Positions 24,201 to 32,978 of a stretch of DNA of 64,000 nucleotides are shown here, piece after piece. Position 1 is the stretch's first letter. The number at the start of each line of letters is the position of its first letter. The DNA is from an uncultured Christensenellaceae bacterium (GTDB lineage Bacteria > Bacillota > Clostridia > Christensenellales > Borkfalkiaceae): the NCBI GenBank assembly GCA_910586985.1, contig CAJUKK010000007.1:1-64000 (forward strand), read 5' to 3'. The position numbers and the translations under genes were made by a program. The notes below the pieces were generated by a model, which did no database searches, was not told where the DNA came from, and saw only the letters and a list, made by a program, of their open reading frames with translations.

Positions 24201-25330
24201 TTCATGCGCGAACCAAGTTCCCGCTTTGCGTACAGGAATTTATCGAACGGCCATTTGGGAAGTTTGACAACAACGTAGTCTATCGTGGGTTCGAAACAAG
24301 CATACGTTTTACCCGTAACGTCGTTTTTAATTTCGTCAAGCGTGTACCCGAGCGCGATCTTGCTCGCAACCTTTGCAATCGGAAAACCGGTTGCTTTACT
24401 TGCAAGCGCAGAAGAGCGCGACACACGGGGATTTACCTCAATGACCGCATATTCAAAACTCGTCGGATGCAGAGCAAATTGGCAGTTACAACCGCCCTCG
24501 ATCCCAAGTTCATTAATGATATCGAGCGATGCCGTTCTTAGCATTTGGAATTCCTTATCGGAAAGCGTTACGGCAGGCGCTATAACGATCGAGTCTCCCG
24601 TATGCACGCCGACAGGGTCAAAGTTTTCCATCGAGCAGACGGTAATTACGTTACCTTTTGCATCACGAATCACTTCGAACTCGATCTCTTTCCAACCGCC
24701 GATATATTTTTCGATAAGCACCTGCGTAATGGGAGAAAGCATAAGTCCGTTATGCGCAATCAAACGAAGCTCCTCTTCCGTCTTTGCAACGCCGCCTCCC
24801 GCGCCGCCGAGCGTAAATGCAGGACGCACAATAACGGGATAACCGAGACTTTCGGCAATCTTTACGCAATCCTCCACATTATAAGCGATATCCGACGGAA
24901 CAACGGGCTGACCGATTTTTTCCATCGTCTCTTTGAAAAGCTCGCGATCCTCCGCGCGATCGATCGCATCGAGTTTTGTTCCAATGAGTTTAACGCCCCA
25001 TTTATCGAGGAACCCGTCCTTCGCGAGTTTACAACCCATAGTAAGTCCCGTTTGCCCGCCAAGCGAGGCAAGCAACGAATCAGGACGCTCTTTGATAATT
25101 ATGCGTTTTAAACTGTCCTCCGTAAGTGGTTCGAGATAAATCTCGTCCGCAAGCATTTTGTCCGTCATAATCGTGGCGGGGTTGGAATTGCAAAGAACAA
25201 CGTTGACGCCCGCATCTTTCATAACGCGGCAAGCTTGCGCGCCCGCATAGTCGAATTCCGCTGCCTGACCGATAACAATCGGGCCCGAGCCGATAACCAA
25301 TACTTTTTTAATGTCGCTTCTCTTTGGCAT
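21275..25330 (-). CDS. carB: Carbamoyl-phosphate synthase large subunit fused to a diaminopimelate epimerase domain
   Basis: 1351 residues in one uninterrupted frame. Residues 1 to about 1060 are a full CarB: two ATP-grasp halves (GSGPIVIGQAAEFDYAG at the start, GSGPIRIGQGIEFDYSS in the middle) and the MGS allosteric domain. After a linker of about 10 residues, 1072-1351 form a complete DapF: VKMQSCGNDYI, FGIGGDGIVLM, ACGTGA. The first catalytic cysteine of DapF (MCGNG in the stand-alone copy at 43988) is alanine here (IAGNA, codon 21899-21901); the second (residue 1293) is kept. No ribosome binding site lies at the junction. It follows carA by 3 nt. The fused domain may be inactive, regulatory, or act on something else. 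Confidence 0.93.
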   Translation of the reverse strand: MPKRSDIKKVLVIGSGPIVIGQAAEFDYAGAQACRVMKDAGVNVVLCNSNPATIMTDKMLADEIYLEPLTEDSLKRIIIKERPDSLLASLGGQTGLTMGCKLAKDGFLDKWGVKLIGTKLDAIDRAEDRELFKETMEKIGQPVVPSDIAYNVEDCVKIAESLGYPVIVRPAFTLGGAGGGVAKTEEELRLIAHNGLMLSPITQVLIEKYIGGWKEIEFEVIRDAKGNVITVCSMENFDPVGVHTGDSIVIAPAVTLSDKEFQMLRTASLDIINELGIEGGCNCQFALHPTSFEYAVIEVNPRVSRSSALASKATGFPIAKVASKIALGYTLDEIKNDVTGKTYACFEPTIDYVVVKLPKWPFDKFLYAKRELGSRMKATGEVMAIGSSFEQAIMKAVRGAEISLSDINHPKFIDMDKAALEAELQKTTDERLFVVYAALKKGVSVDTIYNITKIDHWFLNKLNNLVAYENAITGKKLTKDEYLEGKTLGYTDKCLEKFSGQKLPAHRRACFKMVDTCAAEFSAQTPYFYSTFDPVEHDEAKRFVDKSTKKRVVVIGSGPIRIGQGIEFDYSSVHCVWALKKLGYEVIIINNNPETVSTDFDTADRLYFESLTPEDVQNVLDVEKPYGVVITFGGQTAIKLCAYLAKKGVRILGTSADSVDMAEDRERFDALLEQFNIARPKGMTVMTKEEAIHAAEKLGYPVLLRPSYVIGGQNMTIAFTENDISRYMDVILAQHIENPVLCDKYLMGTELEVDAISDGKDVLIPGVMQHIERAGVHSGDSIAVYPPYHLSDAMLKKIVEVSTQLALSLKTKGLINIQYLIYENKLYVIEVNPRASRTIPYISKVTGVPMVELATKIMVGAKLKKLGYGTGLYPNSPYVAVKVPVFSFEKLNDVNSQLGPEMKSTGEVLGIGKTFEEALFKGLVSAGFKMCHPTKEKPVGVYFTVNDQDKFEIVSIAKKFADLGCNIYATAGTAQVISALGIDVTVVDRLKATKQVSSLMDEGKIDYVIYTGKTDVDSINDYIELHHHAILLGITVLTSLDTANALCDIIASKFTEYNTELVDINALRTKKTEISFVKMQSCGNDYIYFEDMDGKITCPESLAVNFVNRHFGIGGDGIVLMERSEVADAKMRIFNQDGTEGMIAGNAIRCVAKYLYETGIVPKEQMTIETNSGVKETSVFSFGGVVSSASVDLGVAELAGDKIPSIWKGEKIVRQPMEINGKTYEVTLVNLGNPHCVVFCDKVDDIDVETLGRAIECSKYFPQRTNVEFIRVVNDATIKMRVWERGNGETLACGTGAAAAAVASVLNGYCKHDMDITVKVRGGDLMVNYNSDGRVILTGSVEKVFEGKVEF

Positions 25331-25333
25331 AAC

Positions 25334-26395
25334 TTAGCACTCCTTACCCATGCGGGCAATAAATTCGTCGAAAAGGAAATTAGCGTCAAGCGGCCCGCCG
25401 CAAGCTTCCGGATGAAACTGCACGGTGAACGCGTTGAGTTCGGGATAATCCACGCCTTCGCACGTACCGTCATTTACGTTCACATAGCTGAGCGCGCCCG
25501 TTTTGAGCGAGTCTGATACGACTTCGTAACCGTGATTCTGAGAGGTAATAAATACCCGTCCCGAAGAGAGTTGTTTTACGGGTTGATTAGCGCCTCTGTG
25601 CCCGTACTTCATCTTGCGCGTCACACCGCCCATAGCAATAGCAAACATCTGGTGCCCGAGGCAAATCCCGAAAATCGGCTTTTTCCCCGCTACTTTTTTA
25701 ATGTTGGATATAATTTCGGTATTTTCCGCAGGGTCCCCCGGTCCGTTCGTAAGCATGATACCGTCGGGATTCATTGCAAGCGCCTCCTCTGCGGGAAAGT
25801 TGGCAGGGACGACCGTAACGTTACAACCGCGCCTTAAAAGTTCGCGCTCGATATTGTATTTTGCGCCGTAATCATAAAGCACTACCTTTTTACCCTTTCC
25901 CGTACCGTGCGTTACCGCCTGTGTTTGCGTAACTGCCTTTACCGCATCTTTTACGCGGTATTCGCTCAGCATGCTTAAATCGGTTAGCGGTTTAAAAGTG
26001 ATCGCCGCATTCATTACGCCCGCTTCGCGCACCGTACGCGTCAGTTCTCGCGTATCGATACCGTATACACCCGGAATATTCTGCTCCTTTAAAAAACTGT
26101 CCAAGGTGGTGACGCAACGGAAGTTGGATGGCGCATCGCATTTTTCACGCACGATATATGCCGTAATCCAACTCTTTCGGCTTTCAAAATCGGGGGGAAT
26201 CACGCCGTAATTTCCGATCAGCGGAAACGTCTGCGTTACAATCTGTCCATAGTAGCTGGGATCGGTAAGCGTTTCGAGATATCCCGTCATTCCCGTCGTG
26301 AACACAAGTTCGCCGATCGTCTCTCGCTCCGCCCCGAAAGAGCGTCCCTCGAACACCTTGCCGTTTTGCAATGTTACATAAACTTTCTTATCCAT
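25334..26395 (-). CDS. carA: Carbamoyl-phosphate synthase small subunit
   Basis: 353 residues. A class I glutamine amidotransferase with the catalytic cysteine in FGICLGHQ and the histidine in FHPEA, preceded by the CarA-specific N-terminal domain (FTTGMTGYLETLTDPSY). It releases ammonia from glutamine and channels it to CarB, encoded next. It sits at the end of the arginine cluster, 34 nt after argF, so this copy probably serves arginine synthesis; no pyrimidine genes except pyrG are in the window. Confidence 0.97.
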   Translation of the reverse strand: MDKKVYVTLQNGKVFEGRSFGAERETIGELVFTTGMTGYLETLTDPSYYGQIVTQTFPLIGNYGVIPPDFESRKSWITAYIVREKCDAPSNFRCVTTLDSFLKEQNIPGVYGIDTRELTRTVREAGVMNAAITFKPLTDLSMLSEYRVKDAVKAVTQTQAVTHGTGKGKKVVLYDYGAKYNIERELLRRGCNVTVVPANFPAEEALAMNPDGIMLTNGPGDPAENTEIISNIKKVAGKKPIFGICLGHQMFAIAMGGVTRKMKYGHRGANQPVKQLSSGRVFITSQNHGYEVVSDSLKTGALSYVNVNDGTCEGVDYPELNAFTVQFHPEACGGPLDANFLFDEFIARMGKEC

Positions 26396-26429
26396 GCTCG
26401 TATCGTCCTTCCGTTTTTCTTATTATCGT

Positions 26430-27332
26430 TTATTTCATAAGCTTGCAAAGCACAGCTTTTTGCGCATGCAAGCGGTTTTCCGCCTCTTCGAATATTTCGT
26501 CCGCGTGAGCTTCGAATACGTCTGCCGTAATTTCTTCGCCGCGGTGCGCAGGTAAACAATGTTGCACCATCGCATCATTTTTTGCCGCGCGCATATTATC
26601 GGCATTGATCTGAAATCCCTTAAACGCTTTAATTCTTTTCTCCTTTTCCTCTTCTTGTCCCATCGAAGCCCATACGTCGGTATACACGACGTCCGCGTCG
26701 CGCATCGCCTCGGAAACGTCCTCGGTTATCGTAAAATCTCCGTTCTCCTTTGCCCATGTCATAAGCGCCGCATCGGGTTCGTAACCCTTCGGACATGCAA
26801 TAGAAAACTTCATGCCCGTTTTAATACAACCTACCATTAGCGAATTTGCCATATTGTTTCCGTCGCCCACAAAACAAAGTTTCAGACCGCGAAAAGACCC
26901 TTTACATTCACGAATCGTCATCAGATCGGCAAGTACCTGACAAGGATGTGCGTAATCGGTCAAACCGTTGATAATCGGAATACTGCCGTATTGGGCAAGA
27001 TCCTCTACTTCCTTTTGCTCGAAGGTACGAATCATGATTCCGTCGAGATATCGCGACAGTACCCGTGCAGTGTCCTCTACCGGCTCGCCGCGCCCGATCT
27101 GCAAATCGCGATTGGAAAGAAAGAGCGCGTAACCGCCAAGCTCGTACATTCCGACTTCAAACGAAACGCGCGTACGAGTCGAGGACTTTTGGAATATCAT
27201 GCCGAGCTTTTTCCCTTTTAAATATTCTCCTGCGACCCCGTTCTTGCGCTCGTATTTCAACTGATCCGCCAAATTAAGTACGGTCAGAATTTCCTCTTTG
27301 GAAAGATCCGCAAGTTTAAGTAGATGTTTCAT
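26430..27332 (-). CDS. argF: Ornithine carbamoyltransferase
   Basis: 300 residues. Carbamoyl-phosphate site SSTRTRVSFE, ornithine-side motifs HPCQVLADL and HCLPAHRGEE. It makes citrulline from ornithine and carbamoyl phosphate in the cytoplasm. Its start overlaps the argD end by 17 nt, and carA follows, so enzyme and carbamoyl donor are co-expressed. The anabolic role is inferred from the operon. Confidence 0.97.
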   Translation of the reverse strand: MKHLLKLADLSKEEILTVLNLADQLKYERKNGVAGEYLKGKKLGMIFQKSSTRTRVSFEVGMYELGGYALFLSNRDLQIGRGEPVEDTARVLSRYLDGIMIRTFEQKEVEDLAQYGSIPIINGLTDYAHPCQVLADLMTIRECKGSFRGLKLCFVGDGNNMANSLMVGCIKTGMKFSIACPKGYEPDAALMTWAKENGDFTITEDVSEAMRDADVVYTDVWASMGQEEEKEKRIKAFKGFQINADNMRAAKNDAMVQHCLPAHRGEEITADVFEAHADEIFEEAENRLHAQKAVLCKLMK

Positions 27333-28494
27333 GCCTTAATACCTCCCTGAATATTGTTAAACCTTCATCCATTTCTCTCTTTGTTATATTGAGCGGCGGG
27401 ACAATTCTCACACGCTCATGCGCCGTTAAAACGAGCAATCCCTTTTCAAGACATTTTTTTGCAATATCTTTGGAGTTCCCGTTCACTTCGAGTCCGATCA
27501 TCAAGCCAAGACCCGTTACAGCTTTAACGCCGTCGATCGCCCTCAGTTTCGTGCGCATATAATCCCCTTTGGCACGTACTTCAAGCAGAAAATTTTCGTC
27601 AAGACGTTCTATCACATTTACTGCGCCCGCACAACATACGGGATTTCCGCCGAACGTTGACCCGTGGTCGCCGGCTTTTAACGTATGTTCCGTCTTACGG
27701 AAGAACAGACATGCTCCGATAGGAAGACCTCCGCCCAATCCTTTCGCCGTTGTCACGATATCCGGCGAAATACCGAACTGTTCGTAAGAATACAGCGTAC
27801 CCGTTCTGCCGTTACCCGACTGAACTTCGTCGCATATTAACAGAACGTCCCGCTCTTTACAAAAAGTTTCAAGACTCTTTATAAAGTTCTTATCCAGCGT
27901 TTTTACGCCGCTCTCGCCCTGCACGCATTCAATGATAACCGCGCACGCCGTATCACCCGCCGCACGCCGTATCGCCTCGATATTCGCGTCTGCCGATACA
28001 ACCTCGGGCACAAACGGATCAAAATATTTATGAAAAACCTCCTGTCCCGTCGCCGTCACGGTAAACAACGTTCTGCCGTGAAAACTTCCGTTAAGACTTA
28101 CGATCTTTGCGCGCCCTGCGCCGTATTTTTCAAAAGAATATTTCCGCGCCGCTTTCAATGCGCATTCGTTTGCTTCCGCACCTGAATTAGCAAAAAACAC
28201 CCGCCGCGCCCCCGTCCGCGCGCACAGCAACTCCGAAAGCTTAGCCTGCGGTTCGCAATAATAATAATTACTGACGTGCTGAATTTTATCAAGTTGTTCT
28301 TTGACTGCGTTCTTCCATGCTTCGTCGCACGCGCCGAATACGTTTACGGCAATTCCGGAGCCGAAATCGATGTACTCTTTCCCTTCGGTATCCGTAAGCG
28401 TCGCACCGCGTCCGCCGACGAACGCCACGGGAAAACGGGAAAACACCTCTGCTCCGTACGCATCGTCTAAATTTTTAATATGTTCAAAATCCAT
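27316..28494 (-). CDS. argD: Acetylornithine aminotransferase
   Basis: 392 residues, class III PLP aminotransferase. PLP lysine in TTAKGLGGGLPIG, FANSGAEANECALK near residue 100 and LICDEVQSGNGRTG are typical. It converts N-acetylglutamate semialdehyde to N-acetylornithine; the family can also act in lysine synthesis, but DapL in this window makes that unnecessary. It lies 40 nt after argB, separated by a terminator-like hairpin. Confidence 0.95.
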   Translation of the reverse strand: MDFEHIKNLDDAYGAEVFSRFPVAFVGGRGATLTDTEGKEYIDFGSGIAVNVFGACDEAWKNAVKEQLDKIQHVSNYYYCEPQAKLSELLCARTGARRVFFANSGAEANECALKAARKYSFEKYGAGRAKIVSLNGSFHGRTLFTVTATGQEVFHKYFDPFVPEVVSADANIEAIRRAAGDTACAVIIECVQGESGVKTLDKNFIKSLETFCKERDVLLICDEVQSGNGRTGTLYSYEQFGISPDIVTTAKGLGGGLPIGACLFFRKTEHTLKAGDHGSTFGGNPVCCAGAVNVIERLDENFLLEVRAKGDYMRTKLRAIDGVKAVTGLGLMIGLEVNGNSKDIAKKCLEKGLLVLTAHERVRIVPPLNITKREMDEGLTIFREVLRHETST

Positions 28495-28514
28495 AACGTT
28501 TCCTTATAACCGTG

Positions 28515-28540
28515 AAAAAGGACTGATTAAAAAATCAGTC
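28515..28540 (-). terminator. Intra-operon terminator-like hairpin between argB and argD
   Basis: On the minus strand an 8-bp perfect stem (28533-28540 with 28521-28528), 4-nt loop and a following CTTTTT. It includes the argB stop codon. It may lower expression of the genes after argB. Confidence 0.6.
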
Positions 28541-29392
28541 TCCCTTTAAAAACATTGTCCCCATACCTTCATCGGAGAATAATTCAAGTAACACGGAATG
28601 ATTTACCCTTCCGTCCGTAATAAACACGCGATTGACGCCGTTACGGATCGCCTCTAAACAGCAATTGACTTTGGGAATCATGCCGCCTGAAATAATCCCC
28701 TCTTTAATAAGCGACGGAATATCCGATACGAACACCTTACGAATCAAGCTGTTCTCATCGTCTTTATCCTGCAAAAGTCCCTTTGTATCCGTCATAAGTA
28801 TCAAACTCTCGGCTTTTAACGCGCCCGCAATTTCTGCCGCGGCGGTATCGGCGTTCACATTATAAATATTTCCCTCTTCGTCATATCCGACTGTGGAAAT
28901 TACGGGTAAATATCCGGCGTTTAAACAATCGTCAATAATCTCCGTATTTACATTTATAATTTCACCGACATATCCGAGTTGTTCGTTTTGTTTTTTACAA
29001 CGGAGCATATTTCCGTCGATTCCGCACAATCCGATCGACTTTGCCCCCATTGCCCCAAGCATATGCACAAGCGATTTATTTACCTTACCTGCAAGTACCA
29101 TGCGCACGACTTCCGCCGTCTCTTCGTCCGTATAACGCAGTCCCCCGATAAACTTCGACTCGATCCCCATTCGCTTTAACGTCTGTGAAATTTCAGGGCC
29201 GCCGCCGTGCACAAGCACGACCTTGATCCCGACAAACCGCAACCACGTAAGATCGCGCATTACGGACATTTTAAAATCATCGCCGAGCATGGCGTTTCCG
29301 CCATACTTGATCACCAGAACTTTATTCTGATATTTTTCAATATAGGGCATCGCTTCGAGAAGAAGATCCGCCTGCTGCTGTTTGTCAATCAC
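28535..29392 (-). CDS. argB: Acetylglutamate kinase
   Basis: 285 residues, amino acid kinase family: VIKYGGNAM near residue 27, VHGGGPEISQ, GLCGIDGN and NADTAAAEIAGAL. It phosphorylates N-acetylglutamate. The argJ stop overlaps its start by 4 nt. A bacterium using argJ recycling normally feedback-inhibits this kinase by arginine; the N-terminal helix associated with that regulation in hexameric forms is present (AMPYIEKYQ). Confidence 0.96.
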   Translation of the reverse strand: MIDKQQQADLLLEAMPYIEKYQNKVLVIKYGGNAMLGDDFKMSVMRDLTWLRFVGIKVVLVHGGGPEISQTLKRMGIESKFIGGLRYTDEETAEVVRMVLAGKVNKSLVHMLGAMGAKSIGLCGIDGNMLRCKKQNEQLGYVGEIINVNTEIIDDCLNAGYLPVISTVGYDEEGNIYNVNADTAAAEIAGALKAESLILMTDTKGLLQDKDDENSLIRKVFVSDIPSLIKEGIISGGMIPKVNCCLEAIRNGVNRVFITDGRVNHSVLLELFSDEGMGTMFLKGD

Positions 29393-30603
29393 GTTCTGTA
29401 ATCTCCGTTGATTTTTACGTAATCATATGTGAGATCGCAACCCCAAGCCACCGCTGTGCCGCGTCCGTCGTTTAATTGCACGTCGATAACTATCTCATTT
29501 TCAGAAAGAACTTTTTTGGCAGTTTCCTCTGAAAATTCAATCCCTCTCCCGCTGTCGCAAACGGGCAATTCCCCTAACCGCGACTTAAACGCTACAGCTA
29601 TTTTATCGACGTCGATTTTTGCTCCCGAATAACCGAGCGCGCACAAAACGCGTCCCCAATTTGCATCCGCTCCAAAAAGAGCCGCTTTTAAAAGGTTGGA
29701 ATTGATCACTGATTTTGCCGCAAGCCGCGCGTCCTTTTTACTCTTCGCGCCGCTTACTCTGCATTCGATTAATTTCGTCGCGCCTTCGCCGTCTGCGGCA
29801 AGCATACGGCAAAGCGTTGAAGTCACTCTGTGCAACGCGTCGCAAAAACATCTGAAATCCTTACCGGACGCAACAATTTCTCTATTTCCTGCTAATCCGC
29901 TCGCCATAATACAGAGCGTGTCGTTTGTAGAAGTATCCCGATCGACGCTTAGCATATTCAACGAATCTTTCACGTCTGCCAAAATCGCCTTCCTGAGCAT
30001 GGCAGGTGAAATATCGGCATCTGTAGTAATGAACATGAGCATTGTCGCCATATTCGGGCATATCATTCCGACGCCTTTACATATCGCGCCGATTCTTACT
30101 GCTTTGCCGTCTAATTCAAAGGAAAAAGAAACTTCTTTTATTACGGTATCGGTCGTCATGATCGCTTCGGCGGCGGCGGTACTATTGTCGCCGAGTCCTT
30201 TTACAAGCTCGCCCATACCGTTTGCAATAGGGTCGATGGAAAGCTTTTGCCCGATCACGCCCGTAGATGCGACAACAACGTCCGAATGCGGAATACCCGT
30301 ATGTTCTTCAACAAGCCGACACATCTCTTCCGCAATCTCCATCCCGTTCGCATTGCAAGTATTGGCATTGCCGCTGTTTACGATCACTGCCTGCGCAAAG
30401 CCGTCCGCAACATTCTTTTGGGTGACAAGGATAGGCGCGCCTTTCACAAGATTGGTGGTATAGACGCAAGCCGTCGCGCATTTTTTATCCGCAACGATAA
30501 GAGCGAGGTCTTTTTTAATTTTATTTTTGCGGATTCCGCAATGCACGCCGTTCGCGCGGAATCCTTTGGGCGCACAAACTCCGCCCGCAATCTCTTGAAT
30601 CAT
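29389..30603 (-). CDS. argJ: Bifunctional glutamate N-acetyltransferase/ornithine acetyltransferase
   Basis: 404 residues. The autocleavage site is the alanine-threonine pair in PNMATMLMF; the new N-terminal threonine is the nucleophile of the beta chain. Earlier KGVGMIC and NSGNANTCNA are conserved. It recycles the acetyl group from acetylornithine to glutamate, so no argA or argE is needed for the cycle. It is third in the operon, 32 nt after argC and overlapping argB. Confidence 0.96.
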   Translation of the reverse strand: MIQEIAGGVCAPKGFRANGVHCGIRKNKIKKDLALIVADKKCATACVYTTNLVKGAPILVTQKNVADGFAQAVIVNSGNANTCNANGMEIAEEMCRLVEEHTGIPHSDVVVASTGVIGQKLSIDPIANGMGELVKGLGDNSTAAAEAIMTTDTVIKEVSFSFELDGKAVRIGAICKGVGMICPNMATMLMFITTDADISPAMLRKAILADVKDSLNMLSVDRDTSTNDTLCIMASGLAGNREIVASGKDFRCFCDALHRVTSTLCRMLAADGEGATKLIECRVSGAKSKKDARLAAKSVINSNLLKAALFGADANWGRVLCALGYSGAKIDVDKIAVAFKSRLGELPVCDSGRGIEFSEETAKKVLSENEIVIDVQLNDGRGTAVAWGCDLTYDYVKINGDYRT

Positions 30604-30635
30604 ACTTTTATTTTTACCCTATCTTTTTTATTATA

Positions 30636-31559
30636 TCACAAAGAAACGCTCTCGTCAAGTCCCAGAGCGATATTCATATTCTGAATTGCAGCTCCGCTCG
30701 CACCTTTTCCCAGATTATCCAGCCGCGCCGTTAAAAGCAACTGCTCTTTGTTTCCGTTTACAAGTATCTCTAAATAATTTGTACCGTTCAGCGTGTTTGC
30801 CGATATATACCCGCTCGTCTCCTTCCCGACCCGCACAAACCTGCAACCCGAATAGTGCGCACTGTAAATTTCCGCCAACTCGTCTACACTTACCGAGTGT
30901 TTAAAAGCCGATGCATGCAAGGGGACGTTTACCGTCATTCCCGCGTAATAATCGCAGACGTACGGCGTAAAAATCGGCGACAGCTTTAAACCGCTGTGCA
31001 GTTTCATCTCCGGTACGTGCTTATGATCGAGTCCGAGCGCATACAACCGCGGGGTGTCGAGCGCGCAGTCTCTTTCCTTTGATTCGTAAGCCTCTATCCC
31101 CTTTTTCCCCGCGCCTGAATATCCGCTCACTGCATGACAGATCACTTTCGTATCCGCAGGCAAGATCCCGTTCTTTATAAGCGGATAAATAAGCGCGATA
31201 AATCCGCTTGCATAGCACCCAGGATTAGCAATCCGCTTGCTGTTTGCAATTTTTTCGCGATGCGCCAAAGAAAGCTCGGGAAATCCGTAAACCCAATCCG
31301 CGTGTGTTCGATGCGCCGTGGACGCGTCGATCACCACCGTATTTTTATTTTCGATAAGCGAAACGGCTTCCCGCGCCGCATCGTCGGGCAAACACAAAAT
31401 CGCCACGTCTGCGTCGTTCAGAGCATCCTTACGCGCAGATACGCTTTTACGTAAACTTTCGGAAAGCGAGACGAGTAAGATATCGTCCCGCTTTTCAAGC
31501 CGTTCATAAATGCGAAGTCCCGTTGTCCCCGCCTTTCCGTCAATAAATACTTTTTTCAT
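30636..31559 (-). CDS. argC: N-acetyl-gamma-glutamyl-phosphate reductase, type 2
   Basis: 307 residues, the short type 2 form. The N-terminal MKKVFIDGKAGTTGLRIYE replaces the usual glycine-rich NADP loop of type 1 enzymes, and the catalytic cysteine is in NPGCYASGF; HKHVPEM carries the catalytic histidine. It reduces acetylglutamyl phosphate to the semialdehyde. It lies 21 nt after argG. Confidence 0.95.
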   Translation of the reverse strand: MKKVFIDGKAGTTGLRIYERLEKRDDILLVSLSESLRKSVSARKDALNDADVAILCLPDDAAREAVSLIENKNTVVIDASTAHRTHADWVYGFPELSLAHREKIANSKRIANPGCYASGFIALIYPLIKNGILPADTKVICHAVSGYSGAGKKGIEAYESKERDCALDTPRLYALGLDHKHVPEMKLHSGLKLSPIFTPYVCDYYAGMTVNVPLHASAFKHSVSVDELAEIYSAHYSGCRFVRVGKETSGYISANTLNGTNYLEILVNGNKEQLLLTARLDNLGKGASGAAIQNMNIALGLDESVSL

Positions 31560-31580
31560 TCTGAATTGTAAGAATAATGA

Positions 31581-32810
31581 TTATTTGAGTTTTTTCGCGT
31601 CGAGCAACGCCTTAACTTTCAGCGGCAATCCGAACAAATTGATAAACCCTTCGGAATCCTTTTGCGAATATGCCCCCCCGTCGTCGTCAAACGTTGCGAT
31701 ATCCTCGCTGTAAAGCGAATTGGGCGAAGCAATTCCCGCGCTTGAAATATTACCTTTATAAATACGAAGTTTTACGTCGCCCGTAACGGTCTCCTGCGTC
31801 TTTTCGACAAAAGCGGAAAGCGCCTCGCGCAGCGGCGTAAACCAAAGACCGTCGTAAACAAGCTCGCCGAACTTTACGGCAACGAGCTGTTTATAATGCA
31901 TGGTTGCCTTGTCAAGACAAATGGTTTCAAGTAAACGATGCGCCTCATAGAGAACCGTACCGCCCGGAGTTTCGTATACACCGCGCGACTTCATGCCGAC
32001 AAGACGGTTTTCCACAAGATCCACAAGTCCAACGCCGTTTTCACCGCCTATTTTATTCAGCGTTTCAATCAGCTCGACTGCTCCCATCTTTTTACCGTCC
32101 ACCGAAGTCGGAATCCCCTTTTCGAAATGAATCGTCGTGTACGTCGGTTTATCGGGCGCTTGCATAGGAGAAACGCCAAGTTCGAGGAATCCCTCTTTTT
32201 CATAGAGCGGTTCGTTCGCCGGATCTTCGAGATCGAGTCCCTCGTGCGATAAATGCCATAAATTTTTATCTTTCGAGTAATTCGTTTCACGGTTAATTTT
32301 AAGAGGAATGTTATGCGCCTCCGCATATTCGATCTCTTCTTCTCGGCTTTTAATATCCCAGATTCTCCAAGGCGCGATTATCGCCATCTCAGGCGCAAAT
32401 GCCTTGATCGTCAGTTCGAAACGTACCTGATCGTTACCTTTTCCCGTACAGCCGTGACAGATCGCATCGGCATGCTCTTTTTTTGCAATATCCACGATCG
32501 CTTTGGCAATAACGGGACGGGCAAACGAAGTGCCGAGAAGATACTTATCCTCGTAAAGCGCGCCCGCCTGCATGGTCGGATAAATGTAGTCCTCGATAAA
32601 TTCTTTCTTTAAATCGAGCACGTATAATTTGGACGCGCCCGTTTTTTTCGCTTTTTCTTCAAGTCCGTCAAGCTCCGTCCCCTGTCCGACGTCGCCCGAT
32701 ACCGCAACAACTTCGCAATTATCATAATTCTCTTTCAACCAAGGAATTATGATCGACGTATCTAACCCGCCCGAATAGGCAAGCACAACTTTTTTTATCT
32801 TTTTTTCCAT
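31581..32810 (-). CDS. argG: Argininosuccinate synthase
   Basis: 409 residues. N-type ATP pyrophosphatase loop AYSGGLDTSI at residue 9 onward, GCTGKGNDQVRFE and a conserved LVGMKSRGVYETPGG. It joins citrulline and aspartate. The ATG at 32810 follows GAGGTG; an in-frame start six codons upstream lacks a site. It is the promoter-proximal gene of the run that ends at thiI. argH, the next enzyme, is not in the window. Confidence 0.96.
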   Translation of the reverse strand: MEKKIKKVVLAYSGGLDTSIIIPWLKENYDNCEVVAVSGDVGQGTELDGLEEKAKKTGASKLYVLDLKKEFIEDYIYPTMQAGALYEDKYLLGTSFARPVIAKAIVDIAKKEHADAICHGCTGKGNDQVRFELTIKAFAPEMAIIAPWRIWDIKSREEEIEYAEAHNIPLKINRETNYSKDKNLWHLSHEGLDLEDPANEPLYEKEGFLELGVSPMQAPDKPTYTTIHFEKGIPTSVDGKKMGAVELIETLNKIGGENGVGLVDLVENRLVGMKSRGVYETPGGTVLYEAHRLLETICLDKATMHYKQLVAVKFGELVYDGLWFTPLREALSAFVEKTQETVTGDVKLRIYKGNISSAGIASPNSLYSEDIATFDDDGGAYSQKDSEGFINLFGLPLKVKALLDAKKLK

Positions 32811-32838
32811 AACGACACCTCGTAACAAAATCTTTATT

Positions 32839-32868
32839 ATTATACACTCCCGCCTGCCGTTCCGTCAA
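32839..32868 (-). promoter_or_regulatory. Promoter of the arg operon
   Basis: Minus-strand TTGACG (32863-32868), 18-bp spacer, TATAAT (32839-32844), ending about 29 nt before the argG start. Confidence 0.75.
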
Positions 32869-32907
32869 GCGGAATTAGACTTATTAAATAAAATATTTCC
32901 GCAAAAA

Positions 32908-32978
32908 TGAATAATTTTACATTTCAATTTCTATTTTATACAAATATATCTTATAAAATTGCATAATTTTACATTTCA
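32908..32978. promoter_or_regulatory. Paired 19-nt operator-like repeats upstream of the arg promoter
   Basis: TG(A/C)ATAATTTTACATTTCA occurs at 32908-32926 and 32960-32978, 52 bp apart, near five helical turns. The first has TGAA/TTCA dyad ends like ArgR boxes. The second overlaps the stop of the neighbouring membrane-protein gene. ArgR/AhrC binding is inferred from position and symmetry. Confidence 0.5.

Noticed and set aside
21275..25330. carB and dapF as two genes joined by sequencing error
   Set aside because: The frame is open throughout, the linker is plausible protein, and no start with a ribosome binding site lies at the junction. An assembly error cannot be fully excluded but nothing in the sequence suggests it.
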